Source: Planococcus sp. CAU13 (lineage in GTDB: Bacteria > Bacillota > Bacilli > Bacillales_A > Planococcaceae). From it: 33,546 nucleotides of DNA. The position numbers were made by a program, and so were the translations under genes. The stretch lies in NCBI RefSeq assembly GCF_000775575.1, contig NZ_JRGN01000267.1, positions 1 through 33,546 on the forward strand. The letters are read 5' to 3'. The notes below the pieces were generated by a model. It was not told the origin of the DNA and did not search any database. It saw only the letters and a program-made list of their open reading frames with translations. Below are positions 8,101 to 15,616 of the stretch, piece by piece (positions within the stretch are counted from its first letter, which is position 1; each line of letters opens with the position of its first letter).

Positions 8101-8644
8101 CAAGAATGCCGCCGCGCAGCGCAAATTCACCCGGCGCCGTCACCATAGTCGTACGTGAATAGCCCATAGCCACCAATTTCAGCAGCCACTCGCCGGTATC
8201 AAGCTCTTCTCCGTCTTCCACCCGTAAAGTTGAGGCCTCCCATTGCTCCCGTGAAGGCAGCAATTTTCGCATGCCGGCTACCGGTGTGATATAGATGCCT
8301 TTGCCGGTATTCGCCATATGATCCAGTGTATCAATCCGGTGCGCCCGGAGTTCCGGACCGGAAAACGAGACATCCGCTGCAATCAGTTCCTCAGCGGGAT
8401 ACAAATGGACAAGCTCTTCCCCCATTAATTTCACCAGATCGTCGTAGACCCGCTGCGCCTGCAGCAGGTTGGGAGTAACAATCAGTATCGGTGCAGCAAG
8501 CTGGCCGTAAAGTGTGCGGTAGAAAACGGTGCGCCCGCTGCCCGACAGGCCCGAAACCAGCTGCTGATCCTGTCCGTTCTTCAAATCGGCAATTAACTTT
8601 TGTACATGAGAATCCTCTGAAAATGCCTGCAAAATATGATTCAT
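5111..8644 (-). CDS. mfd: Transcription-repair coupling factor Mfd
   Basis: Full-length at 1177 residues. Mfd removes RNA polymerase stalled at DNA lesions and recruits UvrA. The N-terminal UvrB-like part covers about 1-350. The RNA-polymerase-interacting CarD-like segment near 495-560 shows G-D-Y-I-V-H-V-H-H-G-I-G-R-Y. Translocase motifs follow: Walker A G-D-V-G-Y-G-K-T-E near 650, D-E-E-Q-R-F-G-V near 753, L-T-A-T-P-I-P-R-T-L near 780, and R-G-R-V-G-R-S near 925. The TRCF C-terminal domain lies near 1010-1110. ATG at 8644 has GGAGGAATCTTC in front. In B. subtilis fin lies between pth and mfd and spoVT lies after mfd; both are missing here. Confidence 0.98.
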   Translation of the reverse strand: MNHILQAFSEDSHVQKLIADLKNGQDQQLVSGLSGSGRTVFYRTLYGQLAAPILIVTPNLLQAQRVYDDLVKLMGEELVHLYPAEELIAADVSFSGPELRAHRIDTLDHMANTGKGIYITPVAGMRKLLPSREQWEASTLRVEDGEELDTGEWLLKLVAMGYSRTTMVTAPGEFALRGGILDVYPLNFEHPVRIELFDTEVDSIRLFDAEDQRSIKKIASLCILPASELVLDRTQRTELADRIEDQLAVTLKKTKADDTKELLLLSIQHDIDMLRRGDMPDQAAKYASLVKTQSASLSDYFPGNGYVFFDELGRIQEMTETLEREEGEWIVSLLKEGKFLQGVSLSYTFREVIGRLEQKMTYLSLFVRTFPMVSIKKSVAFSSKPMQSFHGQMNLLQAEMERWVLGKFRVFVIADGDERLRKVRSVLEDYGIESEILTESTPVQPGKVYLANGDLANGFEMSLQRFAVITDSELFKQQPKRKARAQKLTNAERIKSYSEIKPGDYIVHVHHGIGRYVGIETLEVKGVHKDYLHIVYKADDKLFVPIDQIDLIQKYVASEEKEPKLHKMGGAEWKKTRAKVSKAVQDIADDLIKLYAEREALKGFAFSKEQDMQRQFEAEFPYDETVDQLRSINEVKKDMEKERPMDRLICGDVGYGKTEVAIRAAFKAVLDGKQVAFLVPTTILAQQHFETMSERFKDYPIEVGLMSRFRSKKQQTETVKGLKNGSVDVVVGTHRILSKDMQYKDLGLLIIDEEQRFGVTHKEKIKQMKTNVDVLTLTATPIPRTLHMSMIGVRDLSVIETPPANRFPVQSYVMEQNGALVREAIEREMARGGQVFYLYNRVQDMTRKVEELQQLVPEARIGYAHGQMSETELESIIISFLDGDYDVLVTTTIIETGIDIPNVNTLIVENADRMGLSQLYQLRGRVGRSSRVAYAYFMYQRDKVLTDVAEKRLMAIKEFTELGSGFKIAMRDLTIRGAGNLLGSQQHGFIDSVGFDLYSQMLEEAIAERQSGVKKEPVQEIEISLDIDAYIPDSYISDGYQKIQMYKRVKGIDEVEEVSELQDELIDRFGDLPLEADRLLRIALMKVWGRQVGVESIKQNGKIIAIRLSEKGTAAVNGGKLVEESAVYGRAVGFSMSGQQLVMTIDENKTGKHHPFDVLEGMMKLLPESLRETEAAN

Positions 8645-8671
8645 GAAGATTCCTCCTTTCCCGGGAAACAG

Positions 8672-8703
8672 AAAAAAGCTCTGAACGCCTCCAGCGTCAA
8701 AGC
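8672..8703 (-). terminator. Terminator after pth
   Basis: Minus-strand stem of 10 bp with one bulged T: GCTTTGACGC (8694-8703) / GCGTTCAGAGC (8678-8688), 5-nt loop, followed by TTTTTT. It begins 5 bp past the pth stop and ends the unit before mfd. Confidence 0.8.
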
Positions 8704-8707
8704 AGAT

Positions 8708-9271
8708 CTATGCTCCATTAAATTTAGTCATCACTTCAATAAACGGCTTGGATAGCCAAAACTCACACGCTTCGGCTGATTTTTGGACAGCGTCCGCCAT
8801 ATCCGCACTTTCTTCTTTGGAGAACCGGGACAGCACATAATCCGGCACTTTCATTCCGGCAGGCGGGCGGCTGATGCCGATCCGGATGCGGTTGAAGTTT
8901 TGCGTCCCCAAGTGCTGTATCAATGATTTGATGCCATTATGTCCCCCGGCACTGCCTTTCTGGCGCAGCCTCAATTGCCCTGTCGGCAGATCCAGATCGT
9001 CGTAGATGACGGTAATGTCGTCAATGCCGATATCGTAATAGTCCATTACGGCACCGACACATTCACCTGATAAATTCATATACGTCAGCGGCTTCAGGAG
9101 CATCACTTTGCCTTCCGGCCGGTGAATAACGGAATACATGCCTTTGAATTTTGCCTGGGTCAGCGGCGCATTCCATTTTGATGCCAAATGATCAATGACA
9201 TGGAAGCCTATATTATGCCGGGTCTGTTCATATGTTTTGCCTGGATTGCCCAGGCCGATAATCAACTTCAT
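8708..9271 (-). CDS. pth: Peptidyl-tRNA hydrolase (Pth, SpoVC)
   Basis: Frees tRNA from peptidyl-tRNAs dropped by the ribosome. 187 residues with the signature I-I-G-L-G-N-P-G-K-x-Y-x-x-T-R-H-N-I-G-F at 4-23 (catalytic His19, Asn20), D-D-L-D-L-P near 93 and the [11 protein letters not shown] loop near 108. The ATG at 9271 fits the family start and has AAAGGA 9 nt upstream; a further upstream in-frame codon would add residues not seen in the family. It is preceded by the ctc terminator and followed by its own terminator, so it is probably transcribed alone. Confidence 0.97.
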   Translation of the reverse strand: MKLIIGLGNPGKTYEQTRHNIGFHVIDHLASKWNAPLTQAKFKGMYSVIHRPEGKVMLLKPLTYMNLSGECVGAVMDYYDIGIDDITVIYDDLDLPTGQLRLRQKGSAGGHNGIKSLIQHLGTQNFNRIRIGISRPPAGMKVPDYVLSRFSKEESADMADAVQKSAEACEFWLSKPFIEVMTKFNGA

Positions 9272-9328
9272 CGCAACTCGTCCTTTGCTGTTCACTGCTG
9301 TCTATTTTACCACATACGCGTGATGATG

Positions 9329-9367
9329 AAAAAAACGGGGACTGCCTCAGAAGACAGTCCCCGTTTT
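9329..9367 (-). terminator. Strong terminator after ctc
   Basis: Perfect 13-bp inverted repeat AAAACGGGGACTG (9332-9344) / CAGTCCCCGTTTT (9355-9367) with a 10-nt loop; on the minus strand the T-run continues past the stem. It is 24 bp past the ctc stop. Confidence 0.92.
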
Positions 9368-9390
9368 CTTCTGTTGTCATGTTAAGCTTT

Positions 9391-10032
9391 TTACTCTTTG
9401 CCAGTTTCGTCTTCACCGATAACTTCCGGCTCAGCGCCTTCTGTTCCAGCGCCTTCTTCAAGCTCGTCGATTTCTTCCTGCGTACGAGGTGCTGTAACGG
9501 AAACCAGGATGAAATCATCTTCATCAAGAATTTCGTAATTCACCGTCCCGCGGATGTCCGCAACTGTCAGCGTGTCGCCAATTTCAAGATTGCTGACGTC
9601 CACTTCAAGCGCATCCGGAATATCCGAAGGCTTGACTTTAATATGGACTTCACGGTTCGGCTGATTCACGATTCCGCCTTCTTTTTCACCTGGAGATTCA
9701 CCAATCATGTGTACAGCCGCTGCTACTTCCAGCTCATCACTCATATTGATCGCTAAAAAGTCCACGTGTTTGAAGTTGCCTTTTAAAGCATCCACTTGAT
9801 AGTCACTTAAAACGACATTCAAGGATTTGCCATCCAATTCAAGATTGATGACCCCGTTACGCCCTGATTCGCGCAAGGTTTTGATCAAATCTTTTTCAGA
9901 TACCGTAAGTGGCGTCGTTTCAGCCTGGTAGCCGTAAACGACTCCTGGAACGTCACCTTTCGTGCGAAGTTCTGTCAATGATGAATGCGGCGTACCGCTT
10001 TCCCTTTTTTGTGCTGTGATTTTTGTAGCCAT
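9391..10032 (-). CDS. ctc: Ribosomal protein bL25, Ctc/TL5 general-stress form
   Basis: A 5S rRNA-binding protein of 213 residues with two domains. The N-terminal L25 fold (about 1-92) includes T-K-G-D-V-P-G-V-V-Y-G and H-V-D-F-L-A-I. The C-terminal beta domain (about 93-185) includes P-S-D-I-P-D-A-L-E-V-D-V-S. An acidic Glu-rich tail follows. In B. subtilis ctc is the classic sigma-B gene, and a sigma-B-type promoter is visible here at 10077-10102. ATG at 10032 (A-T-K-I-T-A-Q-K-R) is the start; a TTG at 10050 lies inside the ribosome site and is rejected. The GGAGG is 11 nt from ATG and can be masked by an upstream complementary segment. Confidence 0.96.
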   Translation of the reverse strand: MATKITAQKRESGTPHSSLTELRTKGDVPGVVYGYQAETTPLTVSEKDLIKTLRESGRNGVINLELDGKSLNVVLSDYQVDALKGNFKHVDFLAINMSDELEVAAAVHMIGESPGEKEGGIVNQPNREVHIKVKPSDIPDALEVDVSNLEIGDTLTVADIRGTVNYEILDEDDFILVSVTAPRTQEEIDELEEGAGTEGAEPEVIGEDETGKE

Positions 10033-10040
10033 ATCTATTT

Positions 10041-10113
10041 CACCCTCCAAGTTTTATAAATGTTCATAAGTACTGAATACCCTGAAGCATCCATCATCAA
10101 ACCTTGGAGGGTG
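10041..10113 (-). promoter_or_regulatory. Long-range inverted repeat covering the ctc ribosome-binding site
   Basis: The segment 10041-10051, which on the minus strand reads CTTGGAGGGTG and is the ctc Shine-Dalgarno region, is perfectly complementary over 11 nt to 10103-10113 (minus strand CACCCTCCAAG). The loop is 51 nt and contains the sigma-B -10 box and the predicted start point. The upstream arm begins 16 nt after the prs stop codon. There is no T-run after the second arm, so it does not look like a terminator. The inferred effect is that RNA reading through from prs can mask the site, while RNA started at the sigma-B promoter lacks the upstream arm. Confidence 0.65.
10077..10102 (-). 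promoter_or_regulatory. Sigma-B-type promoter of ctc
   Basis: Minus strand: GTTTGA (10097-10102), 14-bp spacer, GGGTAT (10077-10082), against the sigma-B consensus GTTTAA-N(12-15)-GGGWAW with one mismatch. Predicted start near 10070, leaving a leader of about 38 nt. B. subtilis ctc has a sigma-B promoter in the same place. Confidence 0.8.
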
Positions 10114-10129
10114 GGAAGCGGCTTTATGA

Positions 10130-11092
10130 TCAGTCAAACAGTGTGCTGACTGATTTTTGTTCGTGCACACGAACGATGGTTTCCGCGAGTAGTTTCGCTA
10201 CAGACAATTGCTTGATTTTCGGTGATTTTTTCTCTTCCGGCAAAGCAATCGAATTTGTGATGATCAATTCTTTGATGACGGAATCATTGATGCGCTGAAC
10301 AGCAGGGCCGGACAACACCGGATGCGTACAGCAAGCATACACTTCTTTTGCTCCGCTTTCGATCAATGCACTGGCAGCAATTGAAATCGTGCCGGCCGTG
10401 TCAATGATGTCATCGATGATGATGGCCGTTTTACCTTCCACATTACCGACAATGTTCATCACTTCGGCAACGTTCGGGCGCGGACGGCGTTTATCGATAA
10501 TGGCAATCGGCGCTTTCAGGCGATCCGCCATTTTGCGTGCGCGTGTTACGCCGCCGTGGTCAGGGGATACAACGATGACATTTTCTAGGTCGATGCCGCT
10601 TTCGTTCAGGAAATATTCCGAAAGGAGAGGTACTGCCACTAAATGGTCGATCAAAATATCAAAGAAGCCCTGGATTTGAGGCGCATGCAGATCAAGTACA
10701 ACTACACGTGTAGCTCCGGCTGTCTCCAAAAGATTCGCTACCAGCTTTGCCGTGATCGGTTCACGTGAACGGGCTTTCCGGTCCTGGCGGGCATAGCCGT
10801 AATAAGGAATGACCACATTAACCGTACGTGCTGAAGCGCGTTTGACCGCGTCAATCATGATTAGTAATTCCATCAGGTTTTCATTGACGGGCTGAGAAGT
10901 TGACTGAACGATGAAGACATCACAGCCGCGAATGCTTTCTTCGATGTTGATCTGGATTTCTCCATCGCTGAAATGCGTAACCGAACTCTTTCCGAGCGGC
11001 ATGCCAACGTGATTGGCGATTTCCTCCGCTAATTCCTTGTTCGAATTCAATGAAAAGATCTTCAGTTTACTGTCTGCATTTTGATAACCCAT
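10130..11092 (-). CDS. prs: Ribose-phosphate pyrophosphokinase (PRPP synthase)
   Basis: Makes PRPP from ribose 5-phosphate and ATP for purine, pyrimidine, His and Trp synthesis. 320 residues of class I type: F-S-D-G-E-I-Q-I near 42-49, the catalytic flexible-loop region [11 protein letters not shown] near 99-109, [11 protein letters not shown] near 172-182, and the PRPP-binding loop [12 protein letters not shown] near 220-231. ATG at 11092 has AGGAGG 9 nt upstream. It lies 13 bp past glmU, so the two form an operon; no terminator is visible after prs, which makes read-through into ctc likely. Confidence 0.98.
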   Translation of the reverse strand: MGYQNADSKLKIFSLNSNKELAEEIANHVGMPLGKSSVTHFSDGEIQINIEESIRGCDVFIVQSTSQPVNENLMELLIMIDAVKRASARTVNVVIPYYGYARQDRKARSREPITAKLVANLLETAGATRVVVLDLHAPQIQGFFDILIDHLVAVPLLSEYFLNESGIDLENVIVVSPDHGGVTRARKMADRLKAPIAIIDKRRPRPNVAEVMNIVGNVEGKTAIIIDDIIDTAGTISIAASALIESGAKEVYACCTHPVLSGPAVQRINDSVIKELIITNSIALPEEKKSPKIKQLSVAKLLAETIVRVHEQKSVSTLFD

Positions 11093-11105
11093 TAAGGTGT
11101 ACCTC

Positions 11106-12479
11106 CTATTTTTTCGCGTTTAGTTTTGAAGCATAGCCTTCTTTGTTTTCCTGGCGGGCACGGGCGATTGCCATGGCGTCTTCCGGAACATCCTTGGAAA
11201 TGGTGGAACCTGCCGCTACGTAAGAGCCTTTGCCAATTGTTACCGGCGCAATCAGATTTGAGTTGCAGCCGATGAATGAGTCATCTTCAATTTTCGTCAC
11301 ATGCTTGTTTTTGCCATCGTAATTGACCGTAATAGTGCCGCAGCCGATATTGACATTGGTTCCGACTTCCGCATCTCCGATATAGCTCAGATGGGAGATC
11401 TTGCTGCCGTTGCCAAGCTCTGCTTTTTTCACTTCGACAAAGTTACCGATTTTGACGCTGTCGCCGAGATTGCTGTCCGGACGCACGTGAGCGAATGGTC
11501 CGACAGTCGTATCCGTACCGATTACGCTGTTGTAAACTTCCGAAGAGCGAATTTCCGTACGGTCGCCGATCGTGCTTGAAACGATGCGGCTGTTGGAAGA
11601 TATAAAGCAATCTTCCCCAATGACGGTACGGCCTTCTATCATGACGTTCGGGTACAGAACCGTATCTGCTCCGATTTCAGCTTCTGCACTGATATAAGTC
11701 GAAGCCGGATCGATGATGGAAACACCACCCCGCATATGCTTTTCAGCGATGCGTGCACGCATGATGCTTTCTGCCTGGCTCAGCGCCACACGGTCATTGA
11801 CCCCAAGTGTTTCTTCAAAGCTGTCTGTTGCATAGGCCGCGACCGTTTCGTTTTGCTTCTGTAAAATTTCGATGACATCCGGCAGGTAATATTCGCCTTG
11901 CACATTGTCATTTGAAACCAATTTCAATGCCTCAAACAGGGCTTTATTGTCAAAGCAATACGTTCCTGTATTGATTTCTTTGACTTGCTGTTCATCAGCG
12001 GATGCATCTTTCTGTTCGACAATTTTCGAAACCTGGCCGCTGTCGTCGCGGATGATGCGTCCGTAACCTGTCGGATTATCCGCCATCGCTGTCAAAATTG
12101 TCGCTTTGGCACCGTTCGAATTGTGGTGGTCCAGAAGCGCCTGCATGGTCTCTGTACGAATCAGCGGTGTATCTCCGCAAACCACCAGCGTCGTGCCTTC
12201 TTTTCCTTCGATCAGTGAAGCTGCCTGTTGAACGGCATGTGCCGTGCCGAGCTGCTCTTCCTGCAGCGCGTATTCACTGCTGTCGCCCAACTGCTCTCTC
12301 ACTTTTTCCGCTCCGTGCCCGACGATCGTAACGATTTTCTCGACGCCAAGCTGCGACACGTTGCCGGTCACATGCTCAACCATCGGCATGCCGCATACCG
12401 GGTGCAATACTTTATACAATTTCGATTTCATGCGCGTGCCTTGTCCGGCCGCGAGTATTACTGCGTATGTACTTGTCAT
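11106..12479 (-). CDS. glmU: Bifunctional GlmU: GlcN-1-P acetyltransferase / GlcNAc-1-P uridylyltransferase
   Basis: Makes UDP-GlcNAc for peptidoglycan and teichoic acid. 457 residues. The N-terminal nucleotidyltransferase (about 1-230) starts with [11 protein letters not shown] and has V-C-G-D-T-P-L-I near 100. The left-handed beta-helix acetyltransferase (about 250-440) is made of hexapeptide repeats, with H-V-R-P, H-L-S-Y-I-G-D and the N-Y-D-G-K-N-K active-site loop. ATG at 12479 has GGAGG 8 nt upstream. It heads the glmU-prs operon and has a sigma-A promoter about 190 bp upstream, giving an unusually long leader. Confidence 0.98.
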   Translation of the reverse strand: MTSTYAVILAAGQGTRMKSKLYKVLHPVCGMPMVEHVTGNVSQLGVEKIVTIVGHGAEKVREQLGDSSEYALQEEQLGTAHAVQQAASLIEGKEGTTLVVCGDTPLIRTETMQALLDHHNSNGAKATILTAMADNPTGYGRIIRDDSGQVSKIVEQKDASADEQQVKEINTGTYCFDNKALFEALKLVSNDNVQGEYYLPDVIEILQKQNETVAAYATDSFEETLGVNDRVALSQAESIMRARIAEKHMRGGVSIIDPASTYISAEAEIGADTVLYPNVMIEGRTVIGEDCFISSNSRIVSSTIGDRTEIRSSEVYNSVIGTDTTVGPFAHVRPDSNLGDSVKIGNFVEVKKAELGNGSKISHLSYIGDAEVGTNVNIGCGTITVNYDGKNKHVTKIEDDSFIGCNSNLIAPVTIGKGSYVAAGSTISKDVPEDAMAIARARQENKEGYASKLNAKK

Positions 12480-12663
12480 ATAGCGATCCTCCGTCCGTAT
12501 GATGTGTCTTCGAATTTTTCTATGATAATGAAACTTGTGCGTCTGAGCGCAAAAAAAAGCCGTTGCGGCGTATTTTTCTGCATTTGTCTGTTTTTACCCA
12601 GTTGCATGCATTTTCTTTCTATATATGACAACATTGCCATGCGGCTCTGAAATCGCCCCGCTG
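12480..12663 (-). other. Long untranslated leader of glmU (no gene)
   Basis: The roughly 184-nt leader between the predicted glmU start point and its ATG has no credible ORF on the coding strand. It contains a short GC hairpin, GCCG-CAA-CGGC (minus strand, 12559-12569), followed directly by eight T (12551-12558), which looks like a weak intrinsic terminator or attenuator. I see no known riboswitch or T-box motif in it. Confidence 0.5.
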
Positions 12664-12669
12664 TTACTA

Positions 12670-12698
12670 ACTATATCGGAAAAACCCTGTTTATTCAA
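12670..12698 (-). promoter_or_regulatory. Sigma-A promoter of glmU-prs
   Basis: Minus strand: TTGAAT (12693-12698), 17-bp spacer, TATAGT (12670-12675). Predicted start near 12663. It sits just past the spoVG terminator. Confidence 0.75.
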
Positions 12699-12736
12699 GG
12701 TTCACAGCCATGACAATCCCATAACGAATCCAGCCA

Positions 12737-12771
12737 AATAAAAAAGAGCCCGGATTTCGCATCAGGCTCTT
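12737..12771 (-). terminator. Terminator after spoVG
   Basis: Stem AAGAGCC (12765-12771, minus strand) / GGCTCTT (12744-12750), extended by GAT/ATC around a GCGAA loop, then TTTTTTATTTGG. It starts 13 bp past the spoVG stop. Confidence 0.85.
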
Positions 12772-12784
12772 CTGTCTGTTCTAC

Positions 12785-13069
12785 TTATACGCCCGCTTCT
12801 TCAAACACAGGGTCATTTTCACTTTGTTCATAGGCAGCCAACACAGCTTGCTGAAGTTTGCCTCGTGTTCCTGAATTGATCGGATGTGCTATATCTCTAA
12901 ATTCGCCATCCGGAGTTCTTTTGCTCGGCATTGCCACAAAAAGGCCGTCGTTTCCATCAATCACCCGAATATCATGGACAACAAATTCGTTATCCAGGGT
13001 GATGGAAGCGATCGCTCTCATCCGGCCGTCCGTTTGAACCCTTCTCAACCTGACATCAGTTACTTCCAT
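12785..13069 (-). CDS. spoVG: Regulatory protein SpoVG
   Basis: A small RNA/DNA-binding regulator of 94 residues, widely kept in Firmicutes including non-spore-formers, where it affects envelope, division and virulence genes. The sequence [11 protein letters not shown], then [37 protein letters not shown] and the I-N-S-G-T-R helix are family hallmarks. ATG at 13069 has AGGTGA upstream. It is the last gene after ispE-purR-ridA but is separated from ridA by a terminator and a repeat and has its own sigma-H-type promoter. Confidence 0.97.
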   Translation of the reverse strand: MEVTDVRLRRVQTDGRMRAIASITLDNEFVVHDIRVIDGNDGLFVAMPSKRTPDGEFRDIAHPINSGTRGKLQQAVLAAYEQSENDPVFEEAGV

Positions 13070-13117
13070 TCTCTCATCACCTCTCCCCTAAGATGCAATT
13101 TTTGGAGCTATTTTATG

Positions 13118-13146
13118 GTATTCGCTACTCAGGACTAATCTCCTTC
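13118..13146 (-). promoter_or_regulatory. Sigma-H-type promoter of spoVG
   Basis: Minus strand: GAAGGAGAT (13138-13146), 11-bp spacer, AGCGAATAC (13118-13126), close to the sigma-H consensus RnAGGAwWW-N(11-12)-RnnGAATww with one mismatch in each box. B. subtilis spoVG is a model sigma-H promoter. Predicted start near 13110, about 40 nt before ATG. Confidence 0.68.
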
Positions 13147-13187
13147 AAAAATTACAAAATTTATTAGAATATTTTGTATTCATAATG
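13147..13187. promoter_or_regulatory. AT-rich dyad upstream of spoVG, candidate AbrB target
   Basis: A stretch with very few G or C just upstream of the sigma-H -35 box, holding the inverted repeat ACAAAAT (13154-13160) / ATTTTGT (13171-13177). In B. subtilis AbrB represses spoVG through an AT-rich upstream element, and an intact abrB is present in this window. The binding claim is inference. Confidence 0.5.
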
Positions 13188-13308
13188 AAAAAAGCGCAAG
13201 CGCCCGTCAAGCTCCGAAAGGCATAAGGCAGATCAGCGGAATGGCGCTCTTTGCCACGCAGCTGGGCTGGCTTATGACCCGAGGAGCTGGGCAGCTGGAG
13301 TCTAGACA
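13187..13308. repeat. Dispersed structured intergenic repeat, copy A
   Basis: About 122 bp, running from GAAAAAAGCGCAAGCGCCCG to AGTCTAGACA, clearly homologous to copy B at 24430-24546. It can fold into nested stems: AGCTCC (13210-13215) / GGAGCT (13283-13288), CATAAG (13222-13227) / CTTATG (13271-13276), and CAGC/GCTG inside; GCGC-AA-GCGC makes a small hairpin at one end. It lies between the ridA terminator and the spoVG promoter and encodes no protein. Confidence 0.85.
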
Positions 13309-13340
13309 AAAAAAATAAAGCTGCCCTTTAACAGGCAGCT
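13305..13340 (-). terminator. Terminator after ridA
   Basis: Stem AGCTGCC (13319-13325) / GGCAGCT (13334-13340), 8-nt loop; the minus-strand transcript then reads TTATTTTTTTTTG. It begins 9 bp past the ridA stop. Confidence 0.88.
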
Positions 13341-13349
13341 CTCATCTCA

Positions 13350-13724
13350 TTAATTAACTTCAGCAATGACTTCGATTTCCACTTTTACATCTTTCGGCAG
13401 ACGCGCCACTTCAACTGTTGACCGCGCCGGTTTATGGTCACCGAAATAAGATGCGTAGATTTCATTCAACTCAGCAAAATCGTTCATGTCTTTAATGAAT
13501 ACAGTCGTTTTTACAACTTGTTCCAAAGAAGATCCAGCTTCAGCAAGCACCGCTTTCAGGTTGGCAAAAACCTGGTGAGCCTGTTCCGCGATTGAATCTC
13601 CTGCAAGTTCTCCTGCAGGCGTCAATGGAATTTGCCCGGAACTGTAAAACATATTTCCCGTTACCACACCTTGTGAGTACGGCCCAATTGCTGCCGCTGC
13701 CCCTTCCGTTGCTACAAATTTCAT
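13350..13724 (-). CDS. ridA: RidA family enamine/imine deaminase (YabJ)
   Basis: Hydrolyses reactive enamine/imine intermediates such as 2-aminoacrylate; in B. subtilis YabJ is also linked to purine regulation next to purR. 124 residues with G-P-Y-S-Q-G near 17-22, Y-S-S-G-Q-I-P near 31-37, and the C-terminal signature [23 protein letters not shown] at 13724 lies 1 bp past the purR stop with AAGGAGG in the end of purR, so the genes are co-translated. An extended frame upstream to 13889 only overlaps purR and is not used. Confidence 0.97.
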   Translation of the reverse strand: MKFVATEGAAAAIGPYSQGVVTGNMFYSSGQIPLTPAGELAGDSIAEQAHQVFANLKAVLAEAGSSLEQVVKTTVFIKDMNDFAELNEIYASYFGDHKPARSTVEVARLPKDVKVEIEVIAEVN

Positions 13725-13725
13725 A

Positions 13726-14553
13726 TTAGAATCCTCCTTCTGCAAAATAATTGCCTTCCTGCAATTCGATTTTCCGTTCTTTTTCACTGACTTCACGCAA
13801 TTTAACGAGTGATAAGTATTTTTCGACCAGCTGTTCATCTTTATGTTCCGCTTCCACCAATACGGCGACGCCGGCAAGCGAGCAATCAAATTCTTCGAGA
13901 AGATTCTTCATGCCGTTCATGGTGCCGCCGACTTTCATGAAATCATCGGTGATCAGCACACGCTGACCGCTTTTCATGCTGCGTTTTGATAAGACCATCG
14001 TTTGGATGCGCCGCGACGAACCCGAAACGTAATTGATGCTGACGGTGGAGCCTTCTGTCACTTTGCTGTCGCGCCGGACGATGACGACCGGCACATTCAA
14101 ATGACGGGCGATGGCGTGGGCGATGGGAATGCCTTTTGTGGCTACCGTCATGATGACATCGATTTTCTGGTCGGCAAATGCAGTGGCAAAAACTTTTCCT
14201 ACCCGGTTCATCATATCCGGATTACCGAGCACATCCGTCATGTACAGATAGCCGCCCGGCAGCAAGCGGTCAGAATGGCTCAATTCACTGATGAGCTCCT
14301 GCATGATTTCCCTGATTTCCGTTTCCTGCATTTTCGGGATGTACTTCACTCCACCGGAAGCCCCGGGGACAGTGGCCAATAAACCGATGCCTTTTTGCTC
14401 AAACGTTTCCTTGACGATTCCCAGGTCTTCACTGATCGATGATTTAGCCGACTGATATAAATCAGCGAAATACGTTAACGGAATTAATTTATGTGGATGG
14501 TCCAATAGATAATGCGTCATATCCACTAAACGTTCACTGCGCTTCCATTTCAT
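13726..14553 (-). CDS. purR: Purine operon repressor PurR
   Basis: The Gram-positive PurR: an N-terminal winged helix (about 1-73; [12 protein letters not shown], then [10 protein letters not shown] recognition helix) joined to a type I phosphoribosyltransferase fold (74-275). The PRPP loop [14 protein letters not shown] is near 198-211, so PRPP can act as inducer. 275 residues, usual length. ATG at 14553 has AGGAGAG upstream. It sits 56 bp past ispE and is coupled to ridA; PRPP made by prs, encoded nearby, is its expected signal. I found no clear PurBox in the gap before it. Confidence 0.97.
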   Translation of the reverse strand: MKWKRSERLVDMTHYLLDHPHKLIPLTYFADLYQSAKSSISEDLGIVKETFEQKGIGLLATVPGASGGVKYIPKMQETEIREIMQELISELSHSDRLLPGGYLYMTDVLGNPDMMNRVGKVFATAFADQKIDVIMTVATKGIPIAHAIARHLNVPVVIVRRDSKVTEGSTVSINYVSGSSRRIQTMVLSKRSMKSGQRVLITDDFMKVGGTMNGMKNLLEEFDCSLAGVAVLVEAEHKDEQLVEKYLSLVKLREVSEKERKIELQEGNYFAEGGF

Positions 14554-14609
14554 TTTCCACTCTCCTGAACACGAATGATTTATAGCAAACTTATCATAAT
14601 TGTCCGTCT

Positions 14610-15473
14610 TTAAGCAAGTGGCTCCCGTTCGCCGACCAGTCTTACGGCATATACTTCGTCACAAAAACCGCGCAGACCATTGTAAATGCGGGGAATGCGC
14701 GCTTCCTGCTGCACGAGTCCAAAGACGGTCGGTCCGCTGCCGCTCATCAGGACAGCATCCGCTCCGAATTTTTTCATCTGTTCTTTGATCTGCGCCACTT
14801 CAGGATAAAGCGACAGTGTAACGCTTTCTAAGGCATTTCCTAAATTCGCGCAGACAGCGGCGTAGTCTTTCGTTTCAATGGCCCGGATCATTTCCTGGGT
14901 ATTCGGATGTTCCGCTCGTTCAACGTCAAATGCACCGTACACTTCTGCAGTGGACACGCCGATTGTCGGCTTCGCAAGAATGACCCAGCAGTTTGGCGGC
15001 GCCGGCAGCTGCTGGATGATTTCTCCGCGGCCTTTCGCCAGCGCTGTTCCGCCGTAAACGCAGAAAGCGACATCGGAGCCGATTTTTGTGCCCAGTTCGG
15101 CAAGCTCATCCAGTGACAGATTCAACTTCCACAGTTTATTCAGGCCTTTTAATGTAGCCGCTGCATCGCTCGATCCTCCAGCAAGACCGGCAGCTACCGG
15201 AATTTGCTTATCGAGTTTGATGATGACACCGGATTTGATGTGGTATGTATCTTTCAGCAGTTTCGCTGCCTGATAAGCCAGGTTGCGTGAATCATTCGGC
15301 ACAAAGCGATCTGCCGATTCTATGTGGATGCCATGATCCGTTTCCTTCAGTCCTATGCGGTCTGCAAGGTCCACGGTGGTCATGATCATCTCGACTTCGT
15401 GGTAATTATCAGGTCTTTTATGTAATACGTCCAATGTTAAATTGATTTTGGCAGGCGCTTTTACGTAGAGCAT
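14610..15473 (-). CDS. ispE: 4-diphosphocytidyl-2-C-methyl-D-erythritol kinase (IspE)
   Basis: GHMP-family kinase of the non-mevalonate (MEP) isoprenoid pathway, supplying undecaprenyl carriers and quinones. 287 residues: [12 protein letters not shown] near 5-16, the ATP loop [14 protein letters not shown] near 94-107, and the C-terminal [10 protein letters not shown]. The start is ATG at 15473 with AAAGGAGG 8 nt upstream, which aligns with the B. subtilis N-terminus; a GTG two codons earlier is less likely. It begins the ispE-purR-ridA unit. In B. subtilis sspF lies between veg and ispE; here there is none. Confidence 0.97.
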   Translation of the reverse strand: MLYVKAPAKINLTLDVLHKRPDNYHEVEMIMTTVDLADRIGLKETDHGIHIESADRFVPNDSRNLAYQAAKLLKDTYHIKSGVIIKLDKQIPVAAGLAGGSSDAAATLKGLNKLWKLNLSLDELAELGTKIGSDVAFCVYGGTALAKGRGEIIQQLPAPPNCWVILAKPTIGVSTAEVYGAFDVERAEHPNTQEMIRAIETKDYAAVCANLGNALESVTLSLYPEVAQIKEQMKKFGADAVLMSGSGPTVFGLVQQEARIPRIYNGLRGFCDEVYAVRLVGEREPLA

Positions 15474-15550
15474 CTCCACTGCCTCCTTTATATTCTGATG
15501 AAGACTATTTTAACACAAGGAAATGAAATGGGGAGTTTTTGGCAAAAGAA

Positions 15551-15592
15551 ACAAAAAGCCCATACCACGCCGGATCCGGCGAGGTATGGGCT
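15551..15592 (-). terminator. Strong terminator after veg
   Basis: Minus-strand stem AGCCCATACC (15583-15592) / GGTATGGGCT (15557-15566), continued after one mismatch by the palindrome CGCCGGATCCGGCG, then TTTTTGTTTCTTTTG. It starts 24 bp past the veg stop. Confidence 0.92.
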
Positions 15593-15616
15593 GCAAAGAT
15601 TATGAATATAGTTCGA

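Noticed and set aside
14554-14609. PurBox operator before purR
   Set aside because: No convincing CCGAAC-type direct or inverted pair is present; only short partial matches.
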